Shown: positions 19,867-30,004 of the stretch, one piece after another
How positions within the stretch are numbered: position 1 is the stretch's first letter
How the letters are laid out: each line of letters opens with the position of its first letter
Source: Methyloligella sp. GL2
GTDB lineage: Bacteria; Pseudomonadota; Alphaproteobacteria; Rhizobiales; Methyloligellaceae
DNA: 64,000 nucleotides
Direction of reading: 5' to 3'
NCBI RefSeq assembly: GCF_013341275.1
Contig: NZ_CP054476.1
Span: 2,158,988-2,222,987, forward strand
Notes under the pieces: model-generated
Seen by the model: only the letters and a program-made list of their open reading frames with translations
What the model was told of the DNA's origin: nothing
Databases searched by the model: none
Translations under genes and position numbers: made by a program

Positions 19867-21120
19867 ATGAGCGACTTTCAATCCGACTTCTTAACGACGC
19901 TTGAAGCCCGCGGCTATATCCACCAATGCACCGACGAGAGCGGGCTGGACGAGCTGCTGCAAAAGGAGGTCGTGACCGGCTATATCGGCTTCGACTGCAC
20001 CGGACCGAGCCTGCATGTCGGCCACCTCCTGGGTATCATGATGCTGCGGCGCCTGCAGCAGGCCGGCCACAAGCCGATCGTGCTGCTCGGCGGCGGCACA
20101 TCGAAGGTCGGAGATCCCTCGGGCCGGGACGAATCCCGCAAGCTGCTGACGACCGAGGATATCGAGGCCAACAAGGCCAGCATCCGCAAGGTCTTCGCGC
20201 AATTCCTCAGTTTCGGGGACGGCGAGACCGATGCCATCATGGTCGACAACGCCGAATGGCTCGACAAGCTGAAATATATCGACTTCCTAAGGGATTACGG
20301 CCGTCACTTCAGCGTCAATCGCATGTTGGGCTTCGAGTCGGTGAAGCTGCGCCTGGACCGTGAGCAGCCCTTAAGCTTCATCGAATTCAATTACATGGTG
20401 CTGCAGGCTTACGACTTCGTCGAGCTTTACCGGAGCCGCGCCTGCCGCCTGCAGATGGGCGGCTCCGATCAATGGGGCAATATCGTCAACGGCATCGAGC
20501 TCGGCCGCCGCACCGAAGGCGTTGAATTGTTCGGCCTGACCACCAATCTGCTCACCACCGCCTCCGGGGCCAAGATGGGCAAGACCGCCAAAGGTGCGGT
20601 CTGGCTCAATGCGGACATGCTAAGCCCTTACGATTATTGGCAGTTTTGGCGCAACACAGAAGATGCCGATGTCGGGCGCTTCCTCAAGCTGTTCACCGAG
20701 CTGCCGCTGGACGAGGTCGCCCGGCTGGCTGCGCTGCAAGGCGCGGAGCTGAACGAGGCCAAGAAGGTGCTGGCGACGGAAGCCACCGCCATGGTGCATG
20801 GCCGCCAGGCCGCCGACGAGGCCGCGGAGACGGCGCGGCAGACCTTCGAGCAGCATAAGACGGCCGAGAGCCTGCCCACCTTCCCGGTCGCTCAGGCGGC
20901 GCTGGATGAAGGCTATGGTGTGCTGACCGCTTTCGTCGATGCGGGGCTCGTCGCCTCCACCAGCGAGGCGCGGCGTCAGATCAAGGGTGGCGGCCTGAGG
21001 GTCAATGACGTGGTGGTGCAGGACCCGAAGCGGGAACTCACCGGCGAGGATCTCACCCCGGAAGGCGTGATCAAGCTCTCCTTCGGCAAGAAGCGCCACG
21101 CGCTGCTGCGCCCCGAATAG
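19867..21120 (+). CDS. tyrS: Tyrosyl-tRNA synthetase
   Basis: Charges tRNA-Tyr. 417 residues, class I synthetase of the TyrRS-alpha type. The HIGH motif appears as LHVGHLLG with the preceding [10 protein letters not shown]; the tyrosine pocket [10 protein letters not shown] and [11 protein letters not shown] are present; the KMSKS loop reads [11 protein letters not shown]-terminal S4 RNA-binding domain is recognisable from [19 protein letters not shown]. All parts are full length. No strong ribosome site is seen before the ATG. Transcribed away from anmK; convergent with the AsmA-like gene 36 bases downstream. Confidence 0.97.
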   Translation: MSDFQSDFLTTLEARGYIHQCTDESGLDELLQKEVVTGYIGFDCTGPSLHVGHLLGIMMLRRLQQAGHKPIVLLGGGTSKVGDPSGRDESRKLLTTEDIEANKASIRKVFAQFLSFGDGETDAIMVDNAEWLDKLKYIDFLRDYGRHFSVNRMLGFESVKLRLDREQPLSFIEFNYMVLQAYDFVELYRSRACRLQMGGSDQWGNIVNGIELGRRTEGVELFGLTTNLLTTASGAKMGKTAKGAVWLNADMLSPYDYWQFWRNTEDADVGRFLKLFTELPLDEVARLAALQGAELNEAKKVLATEATAMVHGRQAADEAAETARQTFEQHKTAESLPTFPVAQAALDEGYGVLTAFVDAGLVASTSEARRQIKGGGLRVNDVVVQDPKRELTGEDLTPEGVIKLSFGKKRHALLRPE

Positions 21121-21155
21121 CGCGGTGCGCTCTCGCGGCGCTGGGACCTCGCGGC

Positions 21156-24100
21156 TTAGCGGATACTGCCGCTTCGCGTCGCGCTGCCGTTGGGCGGCTG
21201 GCCGTTGAACTCGAAGATCTGCCGGAAGATGCCGGGCGCCACCACCGACATCGGATTCACCAGCACCGCGGGGTCTTGCAGCTTGCCCTTGATGGCGAAG
21301 GTGATGCCGACGATGCCCTCACCCTGGCGGCCGACCAGAATATTACCGAGGATCGGAATCTGCCCCAGCGCCGAGTTGAGCCCGTAGAGCGGCACATAGG
21401 TGCCGCCGAGATCGACGGTCTGGGCCTTGAAGTTGACGCTGCCGCGCATGGTGGCGCCGAGGATCGGCCCGTTCATATAGGCATCCTGCAGCAGGAACTG
21501 GTTGTTGCCGACGGCAAAGGGCGCGCGGAGGCGGTCGAAGCGCAGGCGGTTGCGCAGGCGCTGGCGGTTGTTGGGGCCGAAGGCGGCCTGGGATTGCTGG
21601 TCGGTCAGAAGATTGCTGACCACGTCGTCGCTGACCACCTCGAAATTGCGCACCCATAAGGTGCCGCGCTTCATGTCATTGCTGCCGGCATCGAGATTGA
21701 CCAGCAAGGTCCCCTCGCCGCCCTGCACCTGGCGATAAAACCCGACTAGGCGGAAGGCATCGCCGGCATTGCGGGATTCGGCACGGATGACGCGCGAGCC
21801 GCCCTCATTCTCCAGCCGCACGCCGACCGGCGACTTGCCGTTCAGATTTCCCTTGGCATCGAGCGCCACCAGATCCCCTTTGCGGGTCTTCAGGTCGACA
21901 TCGACATTCTGCAGTGTGGTGCCGTAATTGCCGATCACGGTGCCGAAATGCGCCGTCATATCCATGCCGGCGGACTCATCGGATTCAGCCGGCGCATCGG
22001 CCGCCAGCTGACCGGCGGAGAACAGCGATTTGAAGAACTGCTTGCCGTCATAGGTCGGGCCGTTGGCCTTGACCTTCAGGATGCCGTCCGCGCCCGTCTC
22101 GCCGGTGATCTCGACATGGGTCAGCGAGTTGAACGAGAAGTCGGGGAAGTGGAAGGATTGCAGCTGCTTGTTCTTGTCGAGCGCCACCCAGCCCTGGATA
22201 TCGATCTCGTTCTCGCCGGTGATGGCAAAGTTCTCGAGGCGGGCCGAGCCATCCTTCGCCTGATTGACCTTGAACTTGGCGACGGCGCGCTGGCCGGCCG
22301 GCTTGATCCAGCCCATGCTGGAGACGGTCAGCTCGGTATTGGTGAGATCCGCCTCGAACTGCATGTTCTGCATGGCCTCATCCCCGCCCCCGTCGCCATT
22401 CGGGAACAGCAGGGTCACCGGCAGCACACCCTTGACCAGATGGTTCACCTTCATACCGAGCTTGTCGCGCTCGGCGGCATCGAGATTGGCGGTGAGCCGC
22501 ACCGGAGGCTGGCTCTCTTCCGGCAGCTTGAACAGGCGCTGCCAGGTGACCTGGGCCGGCACGCCCTCGAAGGCGACCTCGCCGCTCACCTCGACCGACT
22601 GCTCGGTGAGGCTGACGTCGTAAGTCCCGCCCTTGATATCGAGATCGCCCACCACATCGTTTGCGACGACATTCTCGATCTGGGCTGAGCCGTTCAGCCC
22701 GATATCGTCAAAGGTTAGATCCGGCTTCGCCGGAATGCTCACCGCGAAATCGCCGGTCATGATGCCGCCGAAGCTGGTCGGGTCCCGCCCCAGATCGCTG
22801 ATCAAATGCAGCGGCGGATGATCGAGGAGCTGCAGCACGGCGGAGGTGCCGGCGCGGCCGGAAAAGGTCAACACGCCGAGATGCGGCTTGGGCCTTAGAT
22901 CGGCAACTTCATAGCGCCCCTGGTTCAACGCGATCTGGTCGCCGGAGGGCAGCGTGATGGTGCCTTTCGGAACGTCGGCATAAAACGTCGTGCCGCGCAT
23001 ATGGACCGATGCCGTCGGCAGCGAAACCGGCGGCAGCCCATCGATATAATTGATGCGCAGATCGGCGGCATCCATGTCGAAGCTGACGGTGCCGGCATAA
23101 TCGGCACCCTGATTCTTGACCGCGTCGAGCTCGCCCGGCCCCATATTGATATCGACCTTGCCGCCCACGACGCGCCCGGCGAGCACGTTTTTGCCGGCCC
23201 ATTCCTTCGCCCCCGGGGCGATGAATTTGGGCCAGATCTGTTTGAAAATATCCGCTGGCATAGGGCTGATCGTGCCTTGGATATGCATCTCCGGCGATTT
23301 CGGCGCATGGATGAAGCTGCCGGTCAACTGCACGGAGGCCTCGCCCAGCTTGGCGAGGAACTTGGAGATATCGATGCGCCCCTGTTCCGGGGTCACGACA
23401 CCGGTCGCCAGAAGCGTATCCACATTCACCGGCGGGATGCCGAACTCATCGGCGGCGAGAAAGGCTTTGTCTCCATCGAGCCTGAAATCCCAGCGGTCGG
23501 GCTGGCCCGCTTGCGGCTTCTGGGGGGTAAAGGCGCCGCTGATGGCGATCTTGCTGCGTCCCCAACTCAGGCTCGAGGGCAGCAGCCGGACGATACGCTG
23601 GTCCTTCTGATAGCGAACATGCAATTCGCCCTCGTCGACCTCCATGGGATGCTCCTTCTCCCATGGCACGGTAATCAGGCCGTGGCCGACATTGAAATCG
23701 GCGGACCATGCGAGAAATTCCCCGCTATCGGCCAGCTCGACATTGGCCTCACCGGTGATGGGGATATCGATGCCGGCGAGCCCTTCGGCCTCCGGCAAAT
23801 TGCCGGAAAAGGCCGACGGCTTCAGATCCTCCACATTCACGGTCAGGGCCATACTGTTCTGCCGCGGCCGCTGGGCGACCTTGAAGTCGAAATGCCATTG
23901 CGCATCCGGCGCGCCGACGGTCAGAGCGCCAATCAGAATGCTACGTCCGCTGCGGTGATCCAGATTGGCGGAGAATTCCGGCACCTGGACAAAGGTCTGC
24001 CGGCCATTATGGCTCAACACCACCTCGGCATCCTTCACGCCAAAACGGGTCAGATAGGAATTGTCGCCGGTGCGTGCCTCGTCGAGCACATGACCGACCA

Positions 24101-24797
24101 TCTGGGTGACGTTGAGCTTGGCCCCGGATTCGGCCAGTGCCGCCTCCTGCGAGGGCTGGGTGGCGATAGCCGGGGCGGCGGGGTCGCGGGTCAGAGGACC
24201 GAAGGGCGAGGCCTGGGAGGCGTCTCCGCCAAGTCCATCCTTCTCCTCCGCCTCGGAGAAGGTGAGCGCCAGCCCCTGCTCGTCGCTATAGAACAGCAGC
24301 AACCTCGGACCGATGAAATCGACGCTGCCGACAGCAATACGGCCGGTGAGCAGCGCGCTTCCGCTCAACCCCACGGCGGCGAAGGGCGCCTGAGCGACGA
24401 CGGAATCCTCACGGTCGATGAGCCGGATATTCTTCAGTCGGAAAACGATCCCCGGCCCATCCGGGCTGCGCATCAGAACCGCATTGTCGATATCGACGTG
24501 GAGATCGGTGAGCTCGCCATTGATGGAGGCCTCGATCGCCGGCACCAGATTGGGCAAGAAGACCGGTCCGTGGGAAAGCCGCGCATAGCCGGCGACGATG
24601 GCGATGAGGCCGCCGACCAGAAGGCCGGCAAAGATTTCACGGCTGAGACTGACGCCGCCGGAAGAGAGCTTCTTCAGCTCGTGTTGTACGGGTTCGGGAA
24701 CCCGCTTCACCAAGGCGCGCCCTTGGGCAGGCAAGGTGAGGAGGACCTTCCCCTTCGAGGTCCATTTCACAAGAGCAGTTGACGTCCGTTTCTTCAT
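21156..24797 (-). CDS. Large AsmA-like (YhdP/DUF3971) envelope protein
   Basis: A 1213-residue protein. A basic N-terminal tail of about 50 residues leads into one membrane segment (about 54-71, EIFAGLLVGGLIAIVAGY), and the rest should be periplasmic. The long beta-rich body has the features of the YhdP/AsmA-2 group, and the last 150 residues carry the AsmA-like C-terminal block MRGSVNFKAQTVDLGGTYVP, then GQIPILGNILVG and GIVGITFAIKG, ending at a VVAPGIFRQIF segment. Relatives in E. coli move phospholipid between inner and outer membrane; that role is inferred here. It stands alone, divergent from the bactofilin gene. Confidence 0.88.
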   Translation of the reverse strand: MKKRTSTALVKWTSKGKVLLTLPAQGRALVKRVPEPVQHELKKLSSGGVSLSREIFAGLLVGGLIAIVAGYARLSHGPVFLPNLVPAIEASINGELTDLHVDIDNAVLMRSPDGPGIVFRLKNIRLIDREDSVVAQAPFAAVGLSGSALLTGRIAVGSVDFIGPRLLLFYSDEQGLALTFSEAEEKDGLGGDASQASPFGPLTRDPAAPAIATQPSQEAALAESGAKLNVTQMVGHVLDEARTGDNSYLTRFGVKDAEVVLSHNGRQTFVQVPEFSANLDHRSGRSILIGALTVGAPDAQWHFDFKVAQRPRQNSMALTVNVEDLKPSAFSGNLPEAEGLAGIDIPITGEANVELADSGEFLAWSADFNVGHGLITVPWEKEHPMEVDEGELHVRYQKDQRIVRLLPSSLSWGRSKIAISGAFTPQKPQAGQPDRWDFRLDGDKAFLAADEFGIPPVNVDTLLATGVVTPEQGRIDISKFLAKLGEASVQLTGSFIHAPKSPEMHIQGTISPMPADIFKQIWPKFIAPGAKEWAGKNVLAGRVVGGKVDINMGPGELDAVKNQGADYAGTVSFDMDAADLRINYIDGLPPVSLPTASVHMRGTTFYADVPKGTITLPSGDQIALNQGRYEVADLRPKPHLGVLTFSGRAGTSAVLQLLDHPPLHLISDLGRDPTSFGGIMTGDFAVSIPAKPDLTFDDIGLNGSAQIENVVANDVVGDLDIKGGTYDVSLTEQSVEVSGEVAFEGVPAQVTWQRLFKLPEESQPPVRLTANLDAAERDKLGMKVNHLVKGVLPVTLLFPNGDGGGDEAMQNMQFEADLTNTELTVSSMGWIKPAGQRAVAKFKVNQAKDGSARLENFAITGENEIDIQGWVALDKNKQLQSFHFPDFSFNSLTHVEITGETGADGILKVKANGPTYDGKQFFKSLFSAGQLAADAPAESDESAGMDMTAHFGTVIGNYGTTLQNVDVDLKTRKGDLVALDAKGNLNGKSPVGVRLENEGGSRVIRAESRNAGDAFRLVGFYRQVQGGEGTLLVNLDAGSNDMKRGTLWVRNFEVVSDDVVSNLLTDQQSQAAFGPNNRQRLRNRLRFDRLRAPFAVGNNQFLLQDAYMNGPILGATMRGSVNFKAQTVDLGGTYVPLYGLNSALGQIPILGNILVGRQGEGIVGITFAIKGKLQDPAVLVNPMSVVAPGIFRQIFEFNGQPPNGSATRSGSIR

Positions 24798-25203
24798 GTA
24801 ACCGAGATCGACAAACTGCCTCGCGCAAAGATGGCGGTCGCCTCGCGTATCCCGTCACACCGATTCCCGTCAACCGTAGACGGACCACGCTTGCCGACAT
24901 TCATCGCCACCGGCCCACCGCGTTGCTTCAATGGCCGAATTTTTCGATGTCCCCCTCGCCCGGCACCGTCGGTTTCTCAACATGCGCCGACTCTTTGTGC
25001 ACGCCGCTCATAAGACGGGCGAAAATCGGCCAAAGGAAGGCATTTCCGGCGCTCCGACTCACTGTGTAAGCCGCGAAAAATTGCCATGCCGAATCAGAAA
25101 CTCCAGGACAAGTGCGCACAAGCGCATTAGTGTGGAAAACAGCAGGACGCTGGGGGCACGCTTCTGGCGATAAGGTGCAATTTGCTTTGGAGAGGGGCGA
25201 GTT
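24798..25203. other. Gene-free gap between the divergent AsmA-like and bactofilin genes
   Basis: 406 bases with no frame I would support. It must hold both promoters, but I cannot place -35/-10 boxes with confidence. An 8-bp palindrome GTGCGCAC lies near 25115. The bactofilin ribosome site GGAGAGGGG ends eight or so bases before its ATG. Confidence 0.5.
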
Positions 25204-25854
25204 ATGTTTACGAAAAAACCAGAGCGGGGAACACCGGGCGACAAGCAACCGTCCTTCGGATCGAGCGCCGAGAAGAGCCGTCCGTTCGGTGAGCGCGCCA
25301 GCCAGGCGGCGCCGAAGCCGGCAGCGCCGGTTGCCACACCGAGCCCGAGCAGCGCTTCCAAATCCTATTCGAAGGCCGTGCCGTCGATCATCGGCGAGGA
25401 CCTGACCATTATCGGCAACGTGATCTCGAAGGGCGAAATCCAGGTCGATGGCGAGATTCAGGGTGACGTGAAATGCGTCTCTCTGCTGCTCGGCGAGAAA
25501 TCCCGCGTCTCCGGCGGCGTGATCGCCGACGATGTGGTGGTGCGCGGCAACGTCAGCGGCTCGATCCGCGGCTTGCGGGTCACCTTGCAGGCCGAATCCC
25601 ATGTCGAGGGCGACATCTACCATCAGAGCCTGGCGATCGAGCAAGGCGCCTATTTCGAGGGTAAGTCGCGCCGCTCCGAAGATCCGGTCAACGTCTCAGT
25701 GGGCGAAACGCCGAAGCCGGCCGCGAGCAGCCCTGCCCCGTCCTCTTCGCCGAGCGGGTTTTCCTCCGCACCGGTCAAGGCGGTGAGCAGCGAGCTGGAA
25801 GCGGCCAAGCCCGATCCGGCGGCGCCGGAAACCAAGGCGAGCGCCGCAGAGTAA
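25204..25854 (+). CDS. Bactofilin family polymer-forming protein
   Basis: Bactofilins are bacterial cytoskeletal proteins that form filaments at the membrane and help place cell-wall enzymes. The 216-residue product has a disordered N terminus (about 1-58, Lys/Pro/Ser/Ala-rich), a central right-handed beta-helix domain (about 60-160; IIGEDLTIIGNVISKGEIQV, DGEIQGDVKC, GEKSRVSGGVIADDVVVRGN, HVEGDIYHQSLAIEQGAYFEG) and a Pro/Ala/Ser-rich tail. The alternating small/charged pattern with G at turns is typical of DUF583. In some bacteria it sits beside an M23 peptidase gene; here it does not. Confidence 0.93.
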   Translation: MFTKKPERGTPGDKQPSFGSSAEKSRPFGERASQAAPKPAAPVATPSPSSASKSYSKAVPSIIGEDLTIIGNVISKGEIQVDGEIQGDVKCVSLLLGEKSRVSGGVIADDVVVRGNVSGSIRGLRVTLQAESHVEGDIYHQSLAIEQGAYFEGKSRRSEDPVNVSVGETPKPAASSPAPSSSPSGFSSAPVKAVSSELEAAKPDPAAPETKASAAE

Positions 25855-25892
25855 GCCGCCCCGCGAAGACGAATAGACGTTTTTAGATTTGC

Positions 25893-25925
25893 ATCGGCGC
25901 CGGCAAGCACTTGCCCGGCGCCGAT
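25893..25925. terminator. Strong hairpin between convergent bactofilin and prfB genes
   Basis: Perfect 11-bp arms ATCGGCGCCGG/CCGGCGCCGAT, extended by an inner CAAG/CTTG with one bulged C. No long T-run on either side, so a bidirectional terminator by structure only. Confidence 0.6.
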
Positions 25926-25949
25926 TGCGTTTGGAAGGGCCCCTGCCCG

Positions 25950-27063
25950 TTAGGCGTCTTCGCTGGCCTGCAGCTTGCCGGCCAGCGCCGCCTCGATGAA
26001 GGGATCAATGGCGCCGTCGAGCACGGCGTTGGGATTGGTGCTTTCCACACCGGTGCGCAGATCCTTCACCAGCTGATAGGGCTGCAGCACGTAGGAGCGG
26101 ATCTGGTGGCCCCAGCCGATCTCCGATTTCGATTCGGCCTCCGACTGGGCCTCCTCCTCGCGCCGCTTCAGCTCCGCCTCGTAGAGCCGGGCCCGCAGCA
26201 TCGACCAGGCGGTGGCCCGGTTCTTGTGCTGGGAGCGCTCGCTCTGGCACTGCACCACGATGCCGGTGGGCAGATGGGTCAGGCGCACCGCGCTATCGGT
26301 GGTGTTGACGTGCTGGCCGCCGGCACCGCTCGCCCGGTAGGTGTCGACCCGGACATCCTTGTCCTCGATCTCGATCTCGATGGCATCGTCGACCACCGGA
26401 TAGACCGAGACGGAGGCAAAGCTGGTATGGCGCCGGGCGGCGGAGTCGAACGGCGAGATGCGCACCAGGCGGTGCACGCCGTTCTCGGTCTTCAGCCAGC
26501 CATAGGCGTTGGTGCCCTTGAGCAGCAAGGTGGCGGATTTGATGCCCGCCTCTTCGCCGGCACTCTCGGCGATGACCTCCACCTTATATTTGCGGTCCTC
26601 GGCCCAGCGAAGATACATGCGCTCCAGCATCTGGGCCCAGTCCTGGCTCTCGGTGCCGCCTGCGCCGGCATGGATTTCCACATAGGTGTCGTTGCCGTCG
26701 GCCTCGCCTGAGAGCAGCGCCTCGACCTCGCGGGTGTGGGATTCCTTGCGCAAGGCCTCCAGGGCGGCGGTCGCTTCGCCGATCACCTCCTCGTCGCCCT
26801 CCTCCTCGCCGAGGGTGGCAAGAGCGATATTGTCCTCAAGGTCGCGCTCCAGCGCGGCATAGGCCTGCAACGCCGAATCCAGATGGGTGCGCTCGCGCAT
26901 CAGGCCTTGGGCCTTTTGCGCATCGTTCCAGAAGTTCGGATCCTCGACCTCGCGATCAAGCTCGGCTAGACGATTTTTCGCGGCAGCCGGGTCAAAGATG
27001 CCTCCGTAGCAAAGACATGGATTCCTTGATGTCGTCGACGATTGCCTCGATTTCCGCGCGCAT
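25950..27063 (-). CDS. prfB: Peptide chain release factor 2, needing a programmed +1 frameshift
   Basis: RF2 ends translation at UGA and UAA. The gene is read in two frames: 23 codons from the ATG at 27063 (ribosome site AGAGGAAA) to CTT at 26995-26997, followed in frame by TGA. A +1 shift resumes at GAC (26991-26993) and runs 347 residues, for 370 in total. Everything expected is present: [15 protein letters not shown] with the SPF-like tripeptide for UGA/UAA reading, and the catalytic GGQ in [11 protein letters not shown] prediction starting at the internal ATG at 26900 would lose the first 54 residues. It is downstream of the PBP1A gene and convergent with bactofilin. Confidence 0.96.
26991..27006 (-). 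promoter_or_regulatory. prfB frameshift site (internal Shine-Dalgarno, slippery CTT, TGA C)
   Basis: Minus-strand order is CGGAGG (27001-27006), three bases CAT, CTT (26995-26997), TGA (26992-26994), C. This is the same layout and spacing as the E. coli prfB site. Low RF2 slows ending at the TGA and lets the ribosome shift +1, giving self-control of RF2 level. Confidence 0.95.
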
Positions 27064-27183
27064 CGTTTCCTCTAAAACTCGAACCGTGAAAAATAAGGGT
27101 GTGGAGAGCGCGGCATTCAAGGCTCAACCGCCGCTCCACGGAACGGAGCGGTGCTCGAACGCCGGTCGCTTGATTATGCTGTC

Positions 27184-29871
27184 CTAATAGAGGCCGCCAG
27201 TACCGGAATTCAAGCCCTGGCCGCCGCCGAAGCTCCGCTGGCCGGGGTTCTGGTAGCCGGGCTGCGCCTGAGGCGCCTGCCCGCCATAGCCGCCACCGTC
27301 ATAGGGTTGTTGGCCGCCATAGGGCTGCTGCCCCCCATATTGCTGCGGGGTGCCGTATTGCTGCTGCTGGCCGTATTGCTGTTGGCCGTTATAGCCGCCG
27401 CTATTGTTATAGCCGCCGGTGGTCGAGGCCACCGCGCCCAAGGGCTCCTCGCCCGGCTTGAAGGCTTCCATGATCGCGTAAGAGTCGCCGCCGGTGGTCG
27501 GCAGGCCGGTCTTGCGGTTGATGCGCACCAGCTTGATGCCCGGGGGCGCCCGGAACGGAACCGCCGGCGTGCCCTTGGTCGCCATCTTCATGAACTCGAG
27601 GAAGACCGGACCGGCCACGCGGCCGCCGGTCTCGCCATGGCCCATGGGCTTGGGCGTGTCGAAGCCCATGAAGACGCCGGCGACGAGGTTCGGCGTGAAG
27701 CCGATGAACCACGCATCCTTCTCGTCATTGGTGGTGCCGGTCTTGCCGGCCACGGGACGGCCGAGCGCGGCGATGCGGCGGCCGGTGCCGCGCTTGACCA
27801 CGCCTTCCAGGATCGAGGTGATCTGATAGGCCGACATCGGGTCGACGATCTGCTTGCGGTTCTCGATCACGTCGGGCTCGGGCTGGCCGCGCCAAGCCTT
27901 GGCGGCGCATTGCGGACATTTGCGCTCGTCATGGCGCCACACGGTGCGGCCGTAGCGGTCCTGGATGCGGTCGATCAGGGTCGGCTTAATCTGCAAGCCG
28001 CCATTGGCAAACATGGAATAACCGCCGACCAGCCGCATCAAGGTGGTCTCGCCCGCGCCGAGCGACATGGAGAGCACCGGCATCAGATTGTCGTAGACCC
28101 CGAAGCGGCGCGCATATTCGGAGATGATCGGCATGCCGAGATCGCGCGCCAGACGCACCGTCATCAGATTGCGCGAATGCTCGATGCCATAGCGCAAGGT
28201 TGACGGACCTGCGGCGGAGCCGGCCTCGTAGTTCTTCGGCTGCCATGGCGGCAGGCCCGGCCCCTGATCGATGGAGATCGGGCCGTCATAGATGATGCTG
28301 GCAGGCGTATAACCGTTATCGAGCGCAGTGGTGTAGATGAACGGCTTGAACGAGGAGCCCGGCTGGCGGCGCGCCTGCACCGCACGGTCAAACTCGCTCT
28401 GAGCGAAACTGAAGCCGCCGACCAGCGCCAGGATACGTCCGGTATAGGGATCCATGGCGACGATGGCGCCGCCGATCTTCGGCACTTGCTGCAAGGCCCA
28501 TTCACCCTCGACGACCTTGCCGTCGTCATCCTCGCGCGGCGAGACGTAGATCACGTCGCCCGGCTTGACCACATCGGTCATCGCCCGGGGCGAGCGGCCG
28601 AGGCCGCGCTCCAGCACAGGGCGCGCCCATTTCGCTTCAGAGAACGGAACGACGCCCTTCTCCCGGTCTTCGCGCAGCTTGCCGTAATCGTCCTTGGTGG
28701 GGCGCAGACCGACAGTCGCCTTGTCGGAGGAGACCTCCAGCACGACAGCCAGGCGCCAGGGCTCGATATCGGACCAGACGTCGATATCGGCGAGTTCCTT
28801 GCCCCAATCGCCATCGATGGCGATGGTCTTCTCCACGCCGCGATAGCCATGACGATGGTCGTAGGCGACCAGCCCGTCGATCAGCGCCTTGCGCGCCATG
28901 CGCTGCAGCTTGGGATCGAGGGTGGTGCGGACCGAGAGGCCGCCGCCATAGAGCTTGTCCTGGCCGAACATGTCGAGCACTTCGCGGCGCACCTCTTCGG
29001 CGAAGAACTCCGAGGCGAAGATGCGCGGACCGGTCGGGCGCTTGGTGACACCGAGGGGCTGGGCCTTGGCCTTCTCCCCCTCCTCCGGGGTCGCGTAGCC
29101 GTTTTCAACGATGCGGTCGATCACCCAGTTGCGGCGGGCGAGCGCGCGGTCGGGATGGCGGAACGGATCGTAATTGCTCGGTGCCTTGGGCAGCGTGGCA
29201 AGATAGGCGGCATCGGCCAGGGTGAGCTCATTCAGGGATTTGTCCCAATAACTCTGGGCCGCCGCGGCCACGCCGTATGAGCCGACGCCGAGATAGATCT
29301 CGTTCAGATAGAGCTCGAGGATCTGGTCCTTGGTGAAGGCGCGCTCGATACGGATGGCGAGAATCGCCTCCTTGATCTTGCGCTCGATGGAGACCTCGTT
29401 GGTCAGCAGGAAGTTCTTGGCCACCTGCTGGGTGATGGTCGAGGCACCGACCATGCGCCGGCCGGACTGAATGTTGTTCAGATTGGTGACGACGGCACGG
29501 ACGATGCCTTGGATGTCGAGGCCGCCATGCTGATAGAAATTCTTGTCCTCGGCGGAGATGAAGGCCTGGATCACCCGGTCGGGAATCGCGGTGATTGGCA
29601 CGTAGATACGGCGCTGGCGCGAATATTCAGCGATCAGGCTGCCGTCATTGGCGTGAATGCGGGTGGTGACCGGCGGCTCGTATTTGGCCAGCACCTCGTA
29701 ATCGGGCAAATCCCTGGAGAATTGCCACAGCACGAAGGCAACAGCGCCCGCACCGGCGACGAAGACGATCATCCCGGCTGCGAAAAGAAATCCAATAAAA
29801 CGGAGAAAGAAGCCTCCGCGACGCCGCCGGCGCCCGTTCTCCGGCGGCTTAATCGGCGCTGTAATGTCCAT
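27184..29871 (-). CDS. mrcA: Penicillin-binding protein 1A, bifunctional transglycosylase/transpeptidase
   Basis: Polymerises and cross-links peptidoglycan in the periplasm. I chose the ATG at 29871 (895 residues; GGAACGGGACGGG upstream) over a TTG at 29895. An Arg-rich tail leads to one membrane segment (about 21-49). The GT51 domain shows the catalytic ISAEDKNFYQHGG and STITQQVAKN. The transpeptidase has PGSSFKPF (SxxK), EHSRNLMTV (SRN-type) and AGKTGTTNDEKDAWF (KTG). After about residue 825 there is an unusual tail of roughly 65 residues built of Gln, Gly, Tyr and Pro. Followed by prfB; the amidase gene lies upstream on the same strand, the usual alphaproteobacterial order. Confidence 0.95.
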   Translation of the reverse strand: MDITAPIKPPENGRRRRRGGFFLRFIGFLFAAGMIVFVAGAGAVAFVLWQFSRDLPDYEVLAKYEPPVTTRIHANDGSLIAEYSRQRRIYVPITAIPDRVIQAFISAEDKNFYQHGGLDIQGIVRAVVTNLNNIQSGRRMVGASTITQQVAKNFLLTNEVSIERKIKEAILAIRIERAFTKDQILELYLNEIYLGVGSYGVAAAAQSYWDKSLNELTLADAAYLATLPKAPSNYDPFRHPDRALARRNWVIDRIVENGYATPEEGEKAKAQPLGVTKRPTGPRIFASEFFAEEVRREVLDMFGQDKLYGGGLSVRTTLDPKLQRMARKALIDGLVAYDHRHGYRGVEKTIAIDGDWGKELADIDVWSDIEPWRLAVVLEVSSDKATVGLRPTKDDYGKLREDREKGVVPFSEAKWARPVLERGLGRSPRAMTDVVKPGDVIYVSPREDDDGKVVEGEWALQQVPKIGGAIVAMDPYTGRILALVGGFSFAQSEFDRAVQARRQPGSSFKPFIYTTALDNGYTPASIIYDGPISIDQGPGLPPWQPKNYEAGSAAGPSTLRYGIEHSRNLMTVRLARDLGMPIISEYARRFGVYDNLMPVLSMSLGAGETTLMRLVGGYSMFANGGLQIKPTLIDRIQDRYGRTVWRHDERKCPQCAAKAWRGQPEPDVIENRKQIVDPMSAYQITSILEGVVKRGTGRRIAALGRPVAGKTGTTNDEKDAWFIGFTPNLVAGVFMGFDTPKPMGHGETGGRVAGPVFLEFMKMATKGTPAVPFRAPPGIKLVRINRKTGLPTTGGDSYAIMEAFKPGEEPLGAVASTTGGYNNSGGYNGQQQYGQQQQYGTPQQYGGQQPYGGQQPYDGGGYGGQAPQAQPGYQNPGQRSFGGGQGLNSGTGGLY

Positions 29872-30004
29872 GAACCCGTCCCGTTCCGCGTTCAAAGCGG
29901 TCTGCTTGGACCCTAGTCAAGAATATGGCAACAAAAGGCTGATGTCGCGCCGAATATTGCCGCGACCAGCCGCTATGCCACGACTCGGCTAAGGCTTCAA
30001 AGGC

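Noticed and set aside
23001-24782. 593-codon open frame antisense to the AsmA-like gene
   Set aside because: Shadow; no recognisable domain or start signal, and the other strand has a membrane anchor and the AsmA-type C terminus.
24931-25173. 80-codon frame in the AsmA-bactofilin gap
   Set aside because: No ribosome site, no hydrophobic or domain pattern, and it covers the likely bactofilin promoter.
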